In this document: positions 47,201 through 57,854 of the stretch, piece after piece
How positions within the stretch are numbered: position 1 is the first letter of the stretch
Layout: every line of letters starts with the position of its first letter
Assembly: GCA_911728455.2 (NCBI GenBank)
Contig: OU452222.1
Span: forward strand, 6,019,108-6,083,107
DNA length: 64,000 nucleotides
From: Marthasterias glacialis
Taxonomy: Eukaryota; Echinodermata; Asteroidea; Forcipulatida; Asteriidae
Direction of reading: 5' to 3'
Made by a program: the position numbers and the translations under genes
The notes under the pieces: model-generated
What the model saw: the letters and a program-made list of their open reading frames with translations, nothing else
Told to the model about the DNA's origin: nothing
Database searches by the model: none

Positions 47201-48574
47201 ATTTTGCATTTTTCCACAGAATTTGAAGATTCAACATCGCCAACAGTGGGAAGAGATTTTGTGCTGGCATTTACATCTGCTGGTAACTACTGGCCACAAA
47301 TAGGACCACGATTACTCATTACAACAACTACAGATGTGTCCAATACCAATATTGTTGTATCAGGTAATGATCTCTTGATTGAATTGACACTCGGACCAAA
47401 TGAAACAAGAGCAGTTGATATTCCACCATCTTTGATAGCAGTTGATTCTTATAATGCATATCCTGATATTGCTATACGTGTGGCGTCTGATCATAACATT
47501 ACTGTATTTGGAATGAATGATGCATATACGTATGGCTATGATGAAGGCTATCCCACTGTTTCTGATGGTTTCCTTGCCCTTCCTGTATCAGCATTAGGCA
47601 CAGAGTATTTTATTGCAACTCCATGGCCTGATAATCAATATCCAAATCAGTACATGCAGTTTGTAATCATCAGTCTCAATGATGAATCAGTTAGAGTAGA
47701 TATCAAGCTTGAAGGAACGGTGTGGTTTGATAATCACATCTACTATGGTGGATCGTCAGTCAGCATTGCACTTCATAAGATGCAGTCGGCATACTTTAAG
47801 GCATATGAGGATCATTTCGGAACTCATGTGATTAGCAGTGCGCCTGTTGCTATCATCTCTGGTTGTGACTGTGGTTATTCTTACAGAACACAACACACTG
47901 ATGGATCCTACATCAGGTCTTCCTGTGACCATCAAGTGGAATTTCTTACCCCAGTTACAAGGTGGGGGCATGAGTTCCTCCTGGCTCCTCTTCAGGGATA
48001 TCAAGGCGGTGGTTTCTTAGTTCGTTTGATTGCAGCACAAGACTTGACTATTGTCAAGTATGGTGGCGATTCCACGCGCAGGCTTGGCTACTTTCAGAAT
48101 GACTTGCATATTATTTTTGATGGTCCAGCAACAGTTGTTCAAAGTAACCTGCCAGTAAACCTGTTTGCCTTCACTCTGTACCAACCCTTCTTGAACTGTT
48201 CCAATGAGAATGGCACTTGTGAGGGCTACAGTAAGCCTGTCTTATTCACCATACCTCCAATCAGGAGCTTTAAGAAGAAGGTAACATTCCCTTCGTATTG
48301 GATCCATGACGCATATGATATGACTAATTTTGCTGATATTTACACCAAATGTTCGGAGGCAGAATTCATACGAGTAAATGGCGCTGTACAGGAGTGGAAG
48401 AATCCAATTGAAGAGATAGAGAAGTCTGGCTACTGTGTCTTGAGATTACAACTTGCCTTAAAAGCCAAAGTTTCAACTTATGTTGTGGAATCAGTGTTGG
48501 AGCATGGAAAGCTTGGAGCTGTTACATATGGGTTCAGTAGTCGATCAGGCTATGCCTTTCCAGCTGGGATATAG
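35230..48574 (+). CDS. Secreted IgGFc-binding-like / EGF multidomain protein, 6 exons, 1472 aa
   Basis: The role is not proven; by family, probably secreted mucus or coelomic defence/recognition. Exons: 35230-35311, 41667-43082, 44754-44873, 45220-45336, 45555-46883, 47220-48574. All introns are phase 1. Exon 1 gives a signal peptide (hydrophobic WVLFIATLQLVIYSA, residues 14-28). Exon 2 (28-499), exon 5 (579-1021) and exon 6 (1022-1472) each encode one domain like the N-terminal domain of FCGBP. Shared marks are DGFLALP at about 135, 686 and 1137, VEQL(S/P)P or VEFLTP followed by WGK/WGH-type and FLL, and PV(A/S)V(I/L). Exons 3 and 4 each encode one six-cysteine EGF domain (CKETSCQNSGEC and CSTSVYCLNGGNC). 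There are no vWD/TIL repeats or membrane anchor, unlike vertebrate FCGBP. The exon 1 link rests on phase and splice signals across a 6.4-kb intron full of repeats. Confidence 0.88.
35326..36365 (-). mobile_element. CR1/L2-like LINE 3' fragment (reverse transcriptase and tail)
   Basis: Minus-strand pieces in family order: SCVGPQLFSLYTHHSI, FHFYADDIQLYV (the catalytic YADD), RNLGVVFGSAITMSDHVF, ICKSVNFHLRN, then DIKRMQRLQNRAVKLIF, LHWLPVQERI and LWNNLPHHIR. Its 3' tail (ataaatgcctggattgttat, then tatt) ends near 35326. Several frame breaks mean it is inactive. It sits just inside intron 1 of the IgGFc/EGF gene. Confidence 0.85.
37960..38355. mobile_element. Head-to-head copies of the ataacacacctc foldback family
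   Basis: From 38090 rightwards: tataacacacctctccttga, then ggggtgaactaatatt, a gggggaaatagttcgcaaag region, and gaggtgtgttataaaaca at about 38350. To its left (37966-38090) lies an inverted arm of the same family (tattgagggcgctatttacc, gtgtgttgacgcgcgg). Related copies are at 26.77 and 38.89 kb. Confidence 0.6.
38355..38500. repeat. Palindromic element, ccagtccatatgtgt family
   Basis: The ends are acacatggactggcattctt and ccctcattgccagtccatat. The interior carries cgggcctgtgagtgaccagg and agagggtcctatttcc. The same unit occurs at about 27068-27246 and, as one arm, at about 39120-39235. Confidence 0.6.
38576..38739. mobile_element. Near-perfect hairpin MITE, 164 bp, ATTA target duplication
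   Basis: The arms are about 80 bp: gggaataacagtgcgaggac at the left and gtcctcgcactgttattccc at the right, with the complement continuing through cttcactgcttggtaatgac. The centre is near 38658. It is flanked by ATTA at 38572-38575 and 38740-38743. Its terminal sequence resembles the 23-bp minisatellite unit at 52.4 kb. Confidence 0.8.
38885..39235. mobile_element. Third copy of the ataacacacctc family with attached palindrome arm
   Basis: It begins ttataacacacctctccctg, includes cacggtcacgtggggtgaac and gggggaaatagttcgcaaag, and continues into aggaccctctccttgtcact. It ends atgccagtccatatgtgtat, so the two families are joined as at 26.8-27.2 kb. Confidence 0.6.
39255..39435. repeat. Degenerate repeat of (t)ggcggcgacttttttt units, ending in inverted units
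   Basis: About seven units of 15-20 bp with cgactttttt (39258-39380) are followed by two inverted units (aaaaaagtcgccgcgtaaaa) up to about 39435. The block can therefore fold back on itself. Non-coding. Confidence 0.7.
39850..40540 (+). pseudogene. Dead LINE reverse transcriptase fragment (RTE/jockey-like)
   Basis: Plus-strand pieces across frames: VKTGVRQGCVMSARLFN, ALEDLDFADDLAL (the catalytic FADD), QISLKISQKKTEMMILN, VNGENLLITEEFTYLG-like, and near the end IETIPMRRRWTCIGHVL. Stops and frame changes are frequent. In intron 1 of the IgGFc/EGF gene. Confidence 0.75.
40541..40835. repeat. GC-rich repeat with (TCG)n/(GGC)n microsatellite
   Basis: Recurrent tttcaaacgt(t/c)gcgct and tgtcgaa words (40548, 40619, 40725) are followed by a (tcg)n run at 40759-40780 passing into (gcg)n. 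The start ggcccgtttcaaacg resembles a MITE end. Open frames here are low-complexity. Confidence 0.5.
46930..47100. repeat. Possible tRNA-like SINE fragments in the intron before the last exon
   Basis: gaggttgcaggttcaaatcc looks like a B box and tcaactgagctatctagcc like a reversed A box. Boundaries are vague and the tRNA fold is not complete. Confidence 0.3.
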
Positions 48575-48674
48575 ATCACTATACAAGGCAGTCAATGACA
48601 ACTCACCCTACTTTGTTTCTGATTGTTGTCAATATGAAATGAATGGATCTACTGCAGTACCTCCACATACTTAA

Positions 48675-48864
48675 AGGGGCTGTGTTGTCATCGTTATAGC
48701 AGTAAATGGAATAACCCAGTTACTACGAGTGCATGCGCGCCGGCGGTCACATCACAGTTTGACAATGATGGCACCCTTTGTGATTTGACTGCAAGCACGC
48801 GCATGTGCAGTATCTGGGTGAGGGTTCATCTTTCCAGGTCTGCTATAATCACGACACAGCCCCT
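48675..48864. mobile_element. MITE, 190 bp, TTAA target duplication, in the 3' UTR
   Basis: The ends are aggggctgtgttgtcatcgt and tcacgacacagcccct, with tatagca and tgctata inside. It is flanked by TTAA at 48671-48674 and 48865-48868. It lies between the stop codon of the IgGFc/EGF gene and its likely poly(A) signal. Confidence 0.8.
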
Positions 48865-48885
48865 TTAATGTCTGATTTACTTCAC

Positions 48886-48891
48886 AATAAA
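48886..48891 (+). terminator. Likely poly(A) signal of the IgGFc/EGF gene
   Basis: AATAAA about 310 bp after the TAG stop, the first canonical hexamer downstream. The cleavage site is not known. Confidence 0.5.
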
Positions 48892-49384
48892 AACATCAAT
48901 ATCTTTATCTATTAGCTTAAGCAAGGTGCTTTGGTTCACTTGGTTTAGTTTGTGAATCTAATAGAATTACGTTATTTTTCAAGTGCAAAAATGCACCCTT
49001 TGGCTGAACATTTTAAGACCAGAATGAGTTCCATCATGAAGGTATTCAATTTGTTTGATTCTATTGACCAATCATACATTTCCCTTATGATTAACATATG
49101 TCATTATGTACATGTAAATGACTAAATGGAACCCTATCTTGGCATTCTCCAACATGGAAAGAATATTGTTCAATGAAACACCATCACAAAACAGGCTGAG
49201 GGTGAAAAAACATTCATTCTAACCTTAACAGTTTCCAATGTCTGGTTTCATTATTATGAAGCTTTAATCAACACATTCTACCAAACCAATTTTTATGATT
49301 CTCAGAATGTGACATTCAAATGAAGTGGTATCACTGGTTAACATCCATTTGTTTGTGTGAGTGTGTAGGGGATAAAGAGCGGTA

Positions 49385-49393
49385 AGAGTGACA

Positions 49394-49432
<39 letters not shown>

Positions 49433-49812
49433 GTGTGTATTTACCTCCAATCGGGGACCTCCTATTGTCCCTCTTTTGTTTGTACTTTAACTTTTTAGCA
49501 ACAGCTCCCATTTGTTTTGAACATGATTTCCGACTGGGGACCTTTTCCAACCGGGGACCCTATTGTCCTCTTTTGTTATATGTCCCCGGTTTGAATGCCT
49601 AAACAAACTCACACACACAAGTGTGTATTTACCTCCAATCGGGGACCTCCTATTGTCCCTCTTTTGTTTGTACTTTAACTTTTTAGCAACAGCTCCCATT
49701 GGTTTTGAACACGATTTCCAACTGGGGACTTTTCCAATTGGGGACCCTATTGTCCTCTTTTGTTATAAGTCCCCGGTTTGAATGCCTAAACAAACTCACA
49801 CACACACACACA
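49385..49812. repeat. Two tandem copies of a 188-bp repeat bounded by (CA)n
   Basis: A (ca)n run at 49396-49431 is followed by agtgtgtatttacctccaat and a unit ending aacaaactcacacacacaag. The unit then repeats 188 bp later and ends in another CA run near 49812. The copies are highly similar and match 720-1016. Confidence 0.85.
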
Positions 49813-50537
49813 CCAACACCAAAGTGAGATAGATCCAACTTGATTGACATTTACAGCAATGTATAATTACACCTTGATCATCCCGCAACTGCCTTTTATT
49901 GCCCAATCACAGTTGAATGCACATACTGAATGGTAGTACTATCAATACATTGTTGTGCAGTAATAAGACGCATCAGATCACACCCTACAACTGATAATGC
50001 TAATTACACTACTACAAATCAGCTACATATATACAAAATAATTTCTGAAGATTTGGTGGAAGTATTAAAAAATAATTGAAAAATATATTTAACATAAAAC
50101 ATATACTAGTAAAACATATAAACATAGTATTCAATAAATTAGCATAACAACAGAAGACTTGATGTTTTACCTGTTAATAAATTACCTAAAAGTTTTCTTT
50201 AAGATTTGTGTCTACTTCATGGTTATGCCATAGAACTGGGGTTATGTGTACATAAATGTCAACATTCACTTCTTTACCATAAAGATTGGTCTAGACTTGG
50301 GTTCAAGTAATTTAAGAAGTTATACAAAGATCTTGATTTTTGGATCTTGGAATGGATTTTTGTATGATACTTGATAAGACTCACTAAATATATGTCACAG
50401 GAATAGCAACTATTACAACTGTTATTCTCATCATACAAGTAGCTGGCAGCATATACAGTGTATGTCAACTTTTTATCATTGAACCATCTGAAATGAGATG
50501 ATAAGGTATCCATAATACTAGTTATCACACAAGCATG

Positions 50538-50615
50538 AGTGGAATACAGAAAAATATAGCGTTTCTGTGTCTCATTGGATATGGGACGCAGACCTGCTAT
50601 ATTTTCCGTATTCCA
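50538..50615. mobile_element. Tiny MITE with 8-bp target duplication (hAT-like)
   Basis: The arms are tggaatacagaaaaatatag and ctatattttccgtattcca. It is flanked by caagcatg at 50530-50537 and 50616-50623. Eight-base duplications are typical of hAT elements. Confidence 0.65.
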
Positions 50616-50687
50616 CAAGCATGCCTGTGACAATGAATTTATCCTCAAGCAAACACCCCACTTTTGAATTTGTAGTGAATTCACAAC

Positions 50688-50940
50688 AAAGATTATAGAG
50701 CGCCGTAGGCGCAAGATGGGGAACTGGGCCTTTATCTACTGTTGGAAAGTGAAATACGCATGGGCGTTATTTCGGCAAGTGAATGCCTGTGTTTCCCATT
50801 GATAGCAATTGTCATTGTCTACACTGGTCCGCACGTATCAGTGTTGTATCAATAGGGTAACTTGCCGAAATGGCGTCCAGTGAGATTTCACATTTCAGCC
50901 AGAGTTCCCCATGTTGCGCCTACGGCACTCTATAATCTTT
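50688..50940. mobile_element. MITE, about 250 bp, about 35-bp inverted ends
   Basis: Left aaagattatagagcgccgta, then ggcgcaagatggggaact. Right agttccccatgttgcgccta, then cggcactctataatcttt. The interior also shows tttcggcaagtga and taacttgccgaaa in inverted order. Confidence 0.7.
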
Positions 50941-51565
50941 TGATTTACAATGAATTCTGAAGATGGGAGTTAGAACAGCACATAACAACAGCGCGTTAAA
51001 GAACAGGGTGTGATATGGGCCGTGCAATATGACTATAATTATATCACACTCTTGTTGCTATGGATCGACCAATCAGATTTGAGGATTCAAGTTTGCTTGA
51101 AGAGAAAGTGTAATAAAATTGATGTAGGTGCTGAAAGTAAATGGATGACCATGTCAACACATTATGCTAAAAGTTATTCAACAATACATCAGGCTGAAGT
51201 AGTAGATGGAAAAAAATTATTCTTTATTATTATATTTATCATCATTACCGGTATAACTTTCTGGTAATGAAACCAAGGTACCCTCAAAATTGACCCGCAC
51301 TTTTACATGGAGGTCTGGTTAAAACTCATTTGTTTCAGTCTTACTATGGTAGTCGTCGTTGACTTTAATTTTTTACTGTCTAATTTTTAACTTTTTAACT
51401 CTTAACTTTTTACTTTTTATTGGAACTGTGTACAGTGTGCTGAGATAATTGTATGTGGTGCACTTAGATTAGATGATACCTGTGTAGTGAGGTGATGAAT
51501 AAATGTTTCAAGTTTTAGATGTGGGAGGGAAACCCCAAACAGGAAAAATCAGGTTGGGGATGAAA

Positions 51566-51640
51566 ACCTAATCCAGATTCAAACCAGGATCAGAAGTGAA
51601 AAGAAGGGAAGAAACCACTGAGCCAACCTGAATGCCTGAT
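51566..51640 (-). repeat. tRNA-like SINE remnant
   Basis: Minus strand: ggttggctcagtggtttc (A-box-like) and cctggtttgaatctgg (B-box-like) at roughly tRNA spacing. Confidence 0.4.
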
Positions 51641-52365
51641 TATACACTGGTAAACACCATGGCAGGTTCTATGTAAAATAGTTCCAAACAAACAATATCT
51701 GCTTTAAGCATTTTCTGACAATAAATAAGACCTAATTCTAAACTTCACTCTTGAACATAGTGCTTTTGAATATAAAAAATGAACCCAGAAAATAATGAGC
51801 TGGCTATACATGTATGCCTGCTGTATACATCCTCTAGATGTCAGCTATGGGCCAATGGGGTAACATATCCATCATGAGTCACTACATCTAACCTGAACCT
51901 TGTATCAAACATTATATTCACAAACCCTCAGATTAAACCTGGTACATAATGATCTCAGTATGGCTCATTAATAAATACATTGGAGAGTTTATGCATTCTG
52001 ACTGATCGAAACCAAGACACTTGGGGTGTATTTACTCGCTTTTGGAAATACATGTAGCTTAAAAATAAATAAATAAAAAATATCCCCTGAACCAGTATTG
52101 TGTGAAGTTCTGTATGCTCTGTGCAGGTACAAGTATAAAACCAACTCTTCCCTTCAGGCATATTTTTGTTTTATTTTGCAAACCCGCATGTTCCAGCCTT
52201 TTAAGCACAACATGTGTGAACATGCAGACATACATTGGGTCGCTGATACATTTAAACCCACGTAATTTCAAGTCTCATCAAATAAGGTACAGGGGGGGGG
52301 GATTTATTAATGGAATAACAGTATGATGACTGGGACACAATTTTATGGTTCTGGTTACCAAAGAA

Positions 52366-53826
52366 TCCTCACACTGGTGAAGACCAGGTCCTCACACTGG
52401 TTAAGACCAGGTTCTCACACTGGTGAAGACCAGGTCCTCACACTGGTGAGACCAGGTTCTCACACTGGTGAAGACCAGGTTCTCACACTGGTGAAGAACA
52501 GGTTCTCACACTGGTGAAGACCAGGTCCTCTCACTGTTGAAGACAAAGTCCTCACACTGGTGAAGACCAGGTCCTCACACTGGTGAAGACCAGGTTCTCA
52601 CACTGGTGAAGACCAGGTCCTTACATTGTTAAAGACCAGGTTCTCACACTGGTGAAGACCAGGTTCTCACACTGGTAAAGACCAGGTCCTCACACTGGTG
52701 AAGACCAGGTTCTCACACTGGTGACGACCAGGTCCTCACACTTGTGAAGACCAGGTTCTCACACTGGTGACGACCAGGTCCTCACACTTGTGAAGACCAG
52801 GTTCTCACACTGGTGACGACCAGGTCCTCACACTTGTGAAGACCAGGTTCTCACACTTGTGAAGACCAGGTCCTCACACTGGTGAAGACCAGGTTCTTAC
52901 ACTGGTGAAGACCAGGTCCTCACACTGGTGAAGACCAGGTCCTCACACTGGTGAAGACCAGGTTCTTACACTGGTGAAGACCAGGTCCTCACACTTGTGA
53001 AGACCAGGTTCTCACATTGGTGAAGACCAGGTTCTCACACTGGTGAAGATTAGGTTCTCACACTGGTGAAGACCAGGTCCTCACACTGGTGAAGACCAGG
53101 TCCTCACACTTGTGAAGACCAGGTTCTCACACTGGTGAAGACCAGGTTCTCACACTGGTGAAGACCAGGTCCTCACACTGGTGAAGACCAGGTTCTTACA
53201 CTGGTGAAGACCAGGTCCTCACACTTGTGAATACCAGGTTCTCACATTGGTGAAGACCAGGTTCTCACACTGGTGAAGATTAGGTTCTCACACTGGTGAA
53301 GACCAGGTCCTCACACTGGTGAAGACCAGGTCCTCACACTGGTGAAGACCAGGTCCTCACACTGGTGAAGACCAGGTTCTCACATTGGTGAAGACCAGGT
53401 TCTCACACTGGTGAAGACCAGGTTCTCACATTGGTGAAGACCAGGTTCTCACACTGGTGAAGACCAGGTTCTCACACTGGTGAAGACCAGGTCCTCACAC
53501 TGGTGAAGACCAGGTTCTCACACTGGTGAAGATTAGGTTCTCACACTGGTGAAGACCAGGTTCTCACACTGGTGAAGACCAGGTCCTCATACTGGTGAAG
53601 ACCAGGTCCTTACACTGGTGAAGACCAGGTCCACGCACTGGTGAAGACCAGGTTCTCACACTGGTGAAGATTAGGTTCTCACACTGGTGAAGACCAGGTT
53701 CTCACACTTGTGAAGACCAGGTTCTCACACTGGTGAAGACCAGGTCCTTACACTGGTGAAGACCAGGTCCACGCACTGGTGAAGACCAGGTTCTCACACT
53801 GGTGAAGACCAGGTCCTCACACTCTT
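52366..53826. repeat. Minisatellite, 23-bp unit, about 63 copies
   Basis: The unit is ctcacactggtgaagaccag plus ggt and t or c. Units vary (ttgtgaag, gacgacc, gattagg, cttacac). The gattagg variant lies at 53048, 53278, 53531 and 53669, i.e. 230, 253 and 138 bp apart, all exact multiples of 23. Each unit contains a small hairpin, ctggt-gaag-accag. An open frame through it is a by-product. Confidence 0.97.
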
Positions 53827-55244
53827 ATTCTCTGAAGAACACTGTACTTGTATGGTTCCATTTATATTTTTTCCCCTATGAAAAACAAACACATGTATAC
53901 AGTTTTGTGCATAATTGTGGTTATTTGATTTGAAAATATTGTTTTCAATATTTGTATACAAATTTTAAAGCAAATCACCCAATATGGTAACTCCAACCTC
54001 CAAAAATATCAATCTCATTAACTTAATCACCATTTTCTAAGACACTTTACTTACAAAACTGTAAAAACATTTTCAGCAAGGCCAAGTTTTGAACCATTTT
54101 TGTCAAGTAAAAGTAGTAGAAAAAAGAAAGAATAAACAGAAGCTTGTAGTTTTATTTATAGTTTTTGTAACACCGAATCAAATTAAGTTTTGTCCTATTT
54201 CTTATAATCTCCTTTTCATGTTGACAAACCTTTGTATTGTCATTTTGTTTAAACTCATGTTTCAAAATGCACAACTAAAATCTAGGGTTTGACTCAGTAG
54301 TTTTAAACCAACAACCATTTTTTGCCAACAGTTTTTATCAAATGGAACATGCCTCTTAATTTAACATCCCTTATAAAAGTCGTTGCTTTAAAATTTAAGT
54401 CCCTCAACCAATTTAAGAAGCCAATAATTACATTTAATACAATTCTGGGTCTTAAATTCAATAAATTCAGTTTTTCCCTATAATTAAATAATTATACACA
54501 ATTGAAAGCTCATGATTAATGATTATCATCATCAACAACAACAAGAACAACAAAAAACAACAAGTCTGATTATGGTAGAGTGTGTGAAACAATACTGTAC
54601 TTCACAATAGTTCATTTCCAAATAAATGTAATCTATCCAAGGCGTTTTTGAATCAGTTTCACAGGTTAAAAAGATAAAGAAAAATTCATTTAATCCTTTC
54701 GTTTTAATAAATCTATCTTGCAACCAAACTGTAAATACTTCATGACACAAAGTTGTGATGCTTCCAGAACACAACAGAATAACAGCTTTTGTGCACATTT
54801 ATGTGCTTACTTTGATTTGTCAAAATGCAATAAGAAATCAAGCATTGGGGAACAATGTTATGACACATGGAAGATCACAAATGGAAATAGTTCTTTAATA
54901 ATTGATACTGGTAAGGCAATCATTACAAATCATGTAATATACATTATTTTAAAAGCCTTATCATCATGGTGGTCATCATTGTCAAATATGTTTACATTAT
55001 CTGATAAATCACATCCACTAGCTGAGGACATACCACAAATACATATACCCAATAGCCTATGCCTATAACATTTAAATTATAATGACAATCAGCTTACTAA
55101 ATCCTCTAACAGTACCAGGGATTGCTGGTTTCTTACTCATTCCGTTTTCATGCCATCAGAGGAAATAACTTAATCATGATCGGATTAAAGTAGAAAAAAC
55201 TGGAACAACACAGTAAAGGCAAAATTACTGTTATTTATTTTTTT

Positions 55245-55715
55245 TTAACCAGTTGCCGCCGGGATTTTTCCATTTTTTCCTGTCCAGCCCGACAGGATTA
55301 TTTTCTCTGAGAGTACCGTTGGCACAAAAAAAATCTTGACTTGACAAAGCCAAGAGAACAAAGACTCTCTTTACTGCACAGTGATTTTTGTTTTCTCTAT
55401 TGAGAAAATATCAAATTCATGCATCGTGAATTGCAAAACAATGATTGAACAGTGGTGGAAGCCTCTCTATTTGGAACAAAAGGACAAAGGTCTGGAATCG
55501 GGAATTACACAATAACAGCCAAAATTATTAAGCCATCTGTCCGGTTTGTGTAGGTGAAATGAAGACCACATGTACACGCTCTGTGCAAACTCAGCAGTGG
55601 AATGTCCGGGCGACCTTTCTTTTGGTATTTCTTTGTTTGAACATTGCCAGTTTGCTGACTCAAAAAATATTTTCGTGGTTATACATCAGCCGACGCCAAC
55701 TGGTTAAAGTGTCTT
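55245..55715. repeat. Possible TIR element (aaccagttg family)
   Basis: It starts aaccagttgccgccgggatt and ends gacgccaactggtta, an imperfect terminal inversion. The interior shares ggtggaagcctct and ggaacaaa-like words with 61808-62368. Confidence 0.4.
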
Positions 55716-57550
55716 ATAAGATATTGGTTCTTGAGCAGTATATTTAACTTCAGTTTATTAAGATGAGCTCTTTTGATTTCATTGGAAGGACCCTGTTAAC
55801 GATGAATATTGGTTTTTTTATGCAATCAAATCATCTGTGCATTTTATTCTAGGAAAAACTGTGGAGTGCATTCGATTTATCATTAAATTATTACCATTAA
55901 TTTTTTTTAAATGGATATTTGTTAAGTTTAATTTTTCAGGCCGGGGCTCTGAATTTAATTTTGATCAAATTTTTTCTTTTCTTCTGCATGTTCTGAGAAT
56001 GACTTCTTCCAAGTAAAATATAATCCTGAATTAAATTAATACATCTAATTTGAATACACAAAATGAGATAGATTTAGACAATCACCTGATATAAAACAAG
56101 AACTTTTCAATAAAATTATCACCTAGAGCATCCACACTAATAAGCACCCAGCTCAATCATTTTCATGAAGGGAGTATGTATTGTACAAAATATGCATCTC
56201 TAAAAAACATGGGACATGGATATTTACATGCTCACATGGCTTTGGAAGAAATGTTTAATGGCACTTGATGCCAGGCAATGAATGATCAGGATACCAGTTG
56301 GAATATAATGTGTCTGTCTCTACATATAGGTTGCTGACACACTACATGTATTTTACTCTCTCTGTATTTTGTTAGCATGGGATAACAAAATGTCTTATCC
56401 CCCAGTGAAAAAGATCAAGTAAAAGTGTGAAAAAATATCTAAACCTTGTATGCAACTTTTAAAAATAAATTTGTTGCTATCTTATAAATCTTGATTTCTG
56501 TCTTAAGGGTGGCAATGCTTTAACATGTACAGGACATTGACAGTTATGATGATGCCTACAATATCTTAGTGCAGCTTGTCCAAAGATCTGCAATAACTGT
56601 TTTATATGCAGTGCAAAATTGCTTTTAATGTCATATATGTCGGAATGTTGTTTACCAATTAGGATCGTGGATTTAACTTGCGGGTCATCCAAACTTTTCA
56701 ACATTTTCAAGGTCGCACAGAGAGCACTAGGACACCCCCCCCAATACTTATCAACATTAATTTGTTCAATATTGATGCACACATGTAAACGTTTGTAGTA
56801 CCTCTTGACAGAGCCAAAAGTATCTTTAAATTGTACTCTGTATTACTTATCTCAATGGCTATGAAAAAAAAAGTAACAATAGGATAATTGTCACATTTCT
56901 GTCAAAATCCACAGTGCATTGCATGCAAGACTGTGTTGGCTCACATCCAGATATATAGTCAACTGCATCTTCCTATACAATTTGTTACGATGCCAACTTT
57001 GATTATATGAACAAACAAATATGCATTGATGAAAGATATATCTGAGGGTGATTGGCGAGCCAAGGAAGTGGTGTTATTTGCAGGATCAATTGGGGATGTC
57101 AGATTGTAACAACCTTGTGTCAATGTCCTTTGTGTGCATAACAAGTTGTGTGCATGGTAGGGCATGGCAGGGCATGGCAGGCACTACATTCATGAATAAG
57201 CTGTAGGACTGTGGTGAAGTAATGTCAAAGGTCACAACATTCACACACTCGGTCTCAGGTCACTGCACACCTACTTGTAACAACGTGAGTGATACATGTG
57301 ATAATGTCAAGAAGCCCAGCGATTGTATGCCAACTGCAGACAAAACAGGTACCATCTGAGAGATATCCATAAGAAATCAAGGAGAAGCAGACTTTCGTCC
57401 ATTTACTTCGGTCGTAAATGCCTTATTATGGAAATGTTGGTGAATTGAATTTTTCCTCCACTGATTGTGAGTTGCCCCTCTCTCCCGTTGTCTGCTTTGT
57501 ACGTCCTTGAAAATGTTGAAAACTTTGGACAGCCTCTGAGCTGGACAACA

Positions 57551-57682
57551 CCTGGGCTCGATTTCACAAAGCACTAAGATTCATCTAAAGATGAGTTGTC
57601 AGTATCACCACACTTTGCTTAGCAATTAAGATTGATGTGCACTTAAAATCAATCTGAGCTCTCTGTGAAATCGGCTCCAGGA
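57551..57682. mobile_element. MITE, about 132 bp, in ZDHHC 3' flank
   Basis: The ends are cctgggctcgatttcacaaa and tgtgaaatcggctccagg. Paired interior words are aagattcatctaaag and cttagcaattaagattgatg. It lies 170-300 bp beyond the ZDHHC stop codon. Confidence 0.65.
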
Positions 57683-57854
57683 CATCTTTTACACTATACT
57701 TGGTATACAAGTATTACAGCAAGCATGGACACATACAGATTCCAAACAGAAACCCAACTACAATTAAGTAGATTCTGGTGGAATTGGTGTGCTTGGGTTA
57801 AGGGATATGGTTTGTTTAGTAGTTTGCCATACCTTTTTACACCTTTGGGTCTTG

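Larger units (their letters stand above)
48892..57854. other. Intergenic DNA between convergent IgGFc/EGF and ZDHHC genes
   Basis: Contents: the CA-bounded repeat (49.4 kb), MITEs at 50538-50615, 50688-50940 and 57551-57682, a tRNA-like SINE remnant near 51566-51640, the 23-bp minisatellite (52.37-53.83 kb) and a TIR-like element at about 55245-55715. Open frames of 60-146 codons at 50.3-50.7, 54.7-55.1 and 56.5-56.8 kb match no family I recognise and look like chance. Confidence 0.5.

Noticed and set aside
50274..50714. 146-codon minus-strand open frame
   Set aside because: It runs through two MITEs (50538-50615 and the edge of 50688-50940) and has no recognisable domain.
52323..53826. Long open frames and a CRISPR-like look of the 23-bp array
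   Set aside because: Units are directly adjacent with no unique spacers and vary in register; the frame breaks. It is a minisatellite in an animal genome.
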